From contig WKLE02000478.1 of NCBI GenBank assembly GCA_014885115.2, positions 1-58,202 of the forward strand: a DNA stretch of 58,202 bases. Direction: 5' to 3'. The notes under the pieces are model-generated. The model worked only from the letters and a program-made list of their open reading frames with translations, made no database searches and had not been told where the DNA came from. The stretch's first letter is position 1, and every line of letters starts with the position of its first letter. Below, piece by piece: positions 55,143-58,202 of the stretch. The position numbers were made by a program, and so were the translations under genes. This DNA comes from Asterionellopsis glacialis. Lineage: Eukaryota > Bacillariophyta > Plagiogrammaphyceae > Rhaphoneidales > Asterionellopsidaceae.

Positions 55143-56067
55143 CTTTGTCTGTGAATTATACTTTATGGTAACTGAAGAAGATGTGACTATTTTTGGAAGT
55201 TTTGTGTTAATGCTTTCTCTCCAGAAAGAAAATGCAGAAAGAGGGGAGTGCTAGAGAGGGTAAATGCATGGAAGGAGAGAGATCTGAGGGTGCAAATTCT
55301 TCCTCAATCGCGGTTCGTTCACGCATCTCTGTCGTTGATGGTAAAATGCACAGGCATGCTCTTATTCGCGAAAAGCAAAACAAACGGGACTGATGAATTC
55401 ACGTGGGAGAGACAAATTTCTCTAGGTGGTATTTTTACGATCACAAAAAATAACACTCACTGTATTTACATACATATAAGAATATACCTTTTTAATAAAT
55501 AAAAAAATTGTCGTACTGTACATTATGATGGTTACCCAGTACAAAGTACCAGGTAAGTCGTACTGTACCAAGATAGCCTTTACCTGGTACAGTACCTGGT
55601 ATTGAGCAGGTACCTGGTATAATACCTGGTATGATTTCCTGCTTCTCGACCCTTGTAGGTACAAGTATTCATTCACAATATTAATAAGGAACTCCTATCG
55701 GATGGACATTACCCTATTCCTGCATGAAGCATTTTTCTAAGGAATTACTATCTTTGATAGTAAGTAGTACTACCAGGTACATACATGCCTGTACCAGGTA
55801 CCTCTGATTACATACCAGGTAACTGGTACAGTAACTAGTACCTTTCGTGTTAGTAGTCATTCAAAGTACTGAAATCTTACATCAATGACCGTGTGTGTAG
55901 AATCGTGTACAATCAGTACTTGACGTCACACTGTTTTAAGTAATGTTAGAAGAACAATAAAATACGTAGAGCCTGTACTAAATCTTACGCATGAATACTC
56001 TAAATTACGGTCACATTTTATTAAAAAAGAAGCAAACGCATTGGATTATTGTTATGATAGTTTTAGT
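55143..56067. other. Spacer with GTAC clusters
   Basis: No gene is seen. GTAC clusters occupy 55530-55670 and 55770-55850. A TGACGTCA-type site (TTGACGTCAC) lies at about 55920. Confidence 0.6.
55530..55850. repeat. GTAC/GGTACC clusters
   Basis: About 15-20 GTAC tetramers occur in two patches separated by about 100 bp. Examples are CCTGGTACAGTACCTGG, GCAGGTACCTGG and CTGTACCAGGTACC. Confidence 0.8.
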
Positions 56068-56156
56068 TTATTCTTCTACTATACTATCATCGTCATCATC
56101 TAAATCAATTATTAAAGGCCCATCTGAGCCACTGTGGTTGTCATCATCTACTGCAG

Positions 56157-57476
56157 TTAAGTCAACAAAAAGTTTGCATCCGCAAACAGCTTTCCTCTTT
56201 TCTCTTCAACTTTTCCGTTACCTCCTTCATCATCTACAATGCATTGGAGCACAACCCTCAGTCTTTTGTGCACATATTTGAATGCCTGGATGTTGAGCCT
56301 GGTATTCCAAGCATCAACGCAACTGGCAGCAAGTGCATCGTGTTGACATCTTAGGCCCTTGTGAGTTTTCTCCACCGAATTCTTCTGTATGGACATCCAT
56401 ACACCCAAGTCCAACATATTGGTTTCAGGGCTTCTTGGAACTTGCCAAATTATCTCCACCCTAAACTCTTGTAAGTGCCTTATGTAGTTGTTGATTGCAT
56501 CACTGGTACTGTGCCCCCCTGTATTGTCCATGACTAAATAGATAGGATCATGACAATCAACCCAATGGAACTTCTCTCTAAGATGTCTCCCCACTTCCTG
56601 CATCGTCACTTCCATGAATGCTGAATCACAATTACATTCTTTATCAACGACTGTCCCCCTCTCTATCAAAACATGTAGGTCCAGATCTTCTAACTTAATT
56701 GCCACTTGTTCTCCATTAGCATTGCGTCTGAACCCAAGTTCTCCAAGCACTTGATTGTCCTCTAATACCTTTTGTCTTGATGTTGTTCCAGTTACATATG
56801 ACAGTTCTAGTTGTTCGCTAACAAATTCATCCAAACCATAGTTTGTATAAATATTTTCCAATGCTTCTGCCACTGTCATGTTGTCATTCACACATTCAAC
56901 CCATCCCCCATTCTTAATCTCTTTGTTCACATCAATGTCAAAACTAAACTTTTTGTTTCGACTTGTTCTTTGTGCAGGTTCCCTGTTAGATACACGCTTG
57001 AGGAACACACGGCCATCAAAGTCATGTTCAGGGTTTGGACAAGCAACAACACCAAGGTACATTACCTTTACAGGATAACATCTGCTGCATATTTTTGGTT
57101 GTACATATGTTGGTTCATGCTCCTCATGGTCTCCCTTTGGCAACTTTTTCATTCTTCTTCTCCAGGATGTAGTGTAAAACCATTTCTTGTCCAAAAAAGC
57201 TACAGGTTGGTTAGGATTAGATAGCAAATCAAAATACTTACATGCCCATACCTTTTGTTGTTTCATGTGTTCCTCAGTCAACTTTGGCTTTTCAATTGAA
57301 CTTCTCTCCTTTCCTCCATTTTGTTTGAACCATTTTTTAAGCTGATATCGAGACAATGACAAAGTAGGACGATTTTCAATTGGTACAGCACTCTTCTTAT
57401 TCATACTCTCACAAAGTTCCATGAATGTAGCAAGTGGCCCAAACAATCCCTGTACATACCTAAAAAGAAAGTGCAT
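56157..57476 (-). CDS. DDE transposase, Tc1/mariner (IS630) superfamily
   Basis: The 439-residue frame contains the catalytic triad of a Tc1/mariner-type transposase: Asp96 in FLDKKWF, Asp317 in LVMDNTGGH, and Asp356 in SPETNMLDLGVW. The spacing between the last two is 38 residues (DD38D). A helix-turn-helix-like stretch (LSRYQLKKWFKQNGG) precedes it. A CxxC...C insert (CSRCYPVK, ACPNPEHDFDG) lies between the first two Asps. The frame is open for its full length, but it joins its N-terminal and C-terminal parts only through one-base shifts. The copy is either decayed or carries assembly errors at homopolymers. The Met at 57476 overlaps the upstream stop codon and is probably not the natural start. 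Confidence 0.85.
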   Translation of the reverse strand: MHFLFRYVQGLFGPLATFMELCESMNKKSAVPIENRPTLSLSRYQLKKWFKQNGGKERSSIEKPKLTEEHMKQQKVWACKYFDLLSNPNQPVAFLDKKWFYTTSWRRRMKKLPKGDHEEHEPTYVQPKICSRCYPVKVMYLGVVACPNPEHDFDGRVFLKRVSNREPAQRTSRNKKFSFDIDVNKEIKNGGWVECVNDNMTVAEALENIYTNYGLDEFVSEQLELSYVTGTTSRQKVLEDNQVLGELGFRRNANGEQVAIKLEDLDLHVLIERGTVVDKECNCDSAFMEVTMQEVGRHLREKFHWVDCHDPIYLVMDNTGGHSTSDAINNYIRHLQEFRVEIIWQVPRSPETNMLDLGVWMSIQKNSVEKTHKGLRCQHDALAASCVDAWNTRLNIQAFKYVHKRLRVVLQCIVDDEGGNGKVEEKRGKLFADANFLLT

Positions 57477-57850
57477 TATCCTGGGGGAGCTTTTTCAATT
57501 GTTTCTACATAAGACAGATTCCCACATTGTGAAGGTGATAAAGGATCAGTGTTGTTTTCTCTGTCAAGAATTGAGGCATGTAATTCTGCAAACCAACTTG
57601 GCAACTGGCTGTATGCTAATGTCTTTGGATATCCATGATGGTAGGCAACTTGTAAACAAGTGGCCTTTCCCACTCTCATTTGTTCAGAATATGTCTTGTA
57701 TGGATCACTCCATCCCCACAACACTGCAGTATGTATCACCAAATTCCTCACAGCTTCTGTGGCTTGTACTCTACTATGATTCACTGTTATGATACCCGTT
57801 AAGGAAAGAAAACAAAAGAACATCATTACTCTACAATCAATCAGCAGCAC
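57476..57850 (-). pseudogene. Transposase upstream frame
   Basis: A 124-residue frame reads through VQATEAVRNLVIHTAVLWG and ASILDRENNTDPLSPSQ. It ends at a TAA whose last base is the A of the ATG of the catalytic frame. Shifting by one base near the preceding A or C run fuses it smoothly to that frame (SYVETIEK joins to MHFLFRYVQGLFG). It probably belongs to the N-terminal DNA-binding part. The first codons may derive from an intron. Confidence 0.55.
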
Positions 57851-57969
57851 ATTCTTAACAAAAGAGGAAAGTCAGATGTTTAGTTAAAAGAAAAGAAAGA
57901 AATAATACAAGCAACCATACTTACTTGCATTTTTTCTGGACAATCCAGGGCTGGACTTCAGGTTCAGAT

Positions 57970-58104
57970 TTAAGTCTTCTGTGTTTTTTTTTCAACATCA
58001 TATGCTACTCTATTGACAGTGTCTTCATCAGGCTCATTAGTAGCATCATTTGTACTGCCAGTTTGTCTCTTCCTTGTAGACGTTGTTGAGTTGCCATCAG
58101 TCAT
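57970..58104 (-). pseudogene. Transposase N-terminal fragment
   Basis: A 44-residue frame from an ATG at 58104, rich in Thr, Asn, Asp and Lys (MTDGNSTTSTRKRQTGS). It stops soon after a nine-A run. A one-base change in that run would extend the frame to a splice donor (GTAAGTATGG) about 60 bp further on. This is consistent with it being exon 1 of the transposase. Confidence 0.45.
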
Positions 58105-58202
58105 GACCCTGTAGAACTACCTTGTACAAACAAGACGTCTTGCTTGTTCTTTGACATCTCTTTGGAGATGCCTCTTAGGCCAGTTGTAAACAACCCCCCC
58201 CC
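58105..58202. other. Contig end with C-run
   Basis: The last 98 bases have no gene. They end in nine or more Cs, perhaps inside the terminal repeat of the transposon. Confidence 0.4.

Larger units (their letters stand above)
56068..58104 (-). mobile_element. Damaged Tc1/mariner-like DNA transposon
   Basis: The pieces, all on the minus strand, are an N-terminal fragment (58104-57970), a middle frame (57850-57476), the catalytic frame (57476-56157) and an acidic tail in another frame ending at 56068. The frames break at or near homopolymers: a 9-A run near 57985, AAAAA/CCCCC near 57490, and AAA near 56200. A donor GTAAGTATGG near 57925 suggests one real intron. Terminal inverted repeats were not found, so the outer limits are unknown; the right one may lie in the C-run at the contig end. 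Confidence 0.7.

Overview
This window looks like a nuclear contig from a diatom or a close photosynthetic stramenopile. Four things point there. A small secreted protein (27022-27475) carries an ASAFAP plastid-targeting motif. A methyltransferase (20919-22079) has a signal peptide followed by a twin-arginine thylakoid signal. Two genes (41527-41973, 54651-55142) resemble short gene families I associate with diatoms. Introns are few, short and GT-AG, mostly 68-118 nt. Intergenic DNA is AT-rich. The contig has a 30-N gap at 42584-42613 and stops in a C-run at its right edge. The species cannot be named from sequence alone.

Layout. 1-4.2 kb is a repeat-rich, gene-free AT-rich tract ending in an isolated 5S rRNA gene with its own TATA box. 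4.9-13.4 kb holds a kinesin-7-like motor, a PRMT3-like arginine methyltransferase, a class 3 lipase and a patatin-like phospholipase. 14.3-19.9 kb is one large three-exon gene whose product joins an F-box, an MSP-like domain and a multi-pass membrane tail. 20.9-27.5 kb holds the predicted thylakoid-lumen methyltransferase, a small basic protein, a long protein with a SKA1-like C-terminus and the small plastid protein. 30.6-36.0 kb is a giant disordered PDZ protein. 37.4-43.8 kb has three lineage-specific proteins and the PP1 regulator SDS22. 43.8-47.3 kb is gene-poor and repeat-rich. 47.3-55.1 kb holds RAB2, a 2H phosphoesterase, a CCCH zinc finger-WD40 protein, an ASH2-type SPRY protein and a small diatom-type protein. 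The right end carries a damaged Tc1/mariner-like transposon.

The genes are mostly unrelated housekeeping genes on both strands, with no operon-like logic. Mitotic or phosphatase functions (kinesin-7, SKA1-like, SDS22) and two lipid hydrolases occur in the same window, but I see no evidence that they are linked.

Most notable: (1) the F-box/MSP/membrane fusion, which only appears once two introns are removed; (2) a SAM methyltransferase addressed to the thylakoid lumen; (3) a SKA1-type domain at the end of a ~1,000-residue disordered protein; (4) a plastid protein gene whose first exon may be only the ATG; (5) dense GTAC/GGTACC clusters in many intergenic gaps; (6) an 81-nt intron-like segment that is in frame and stop-free; (7) a mariner-like transposase with DD38D spacing.
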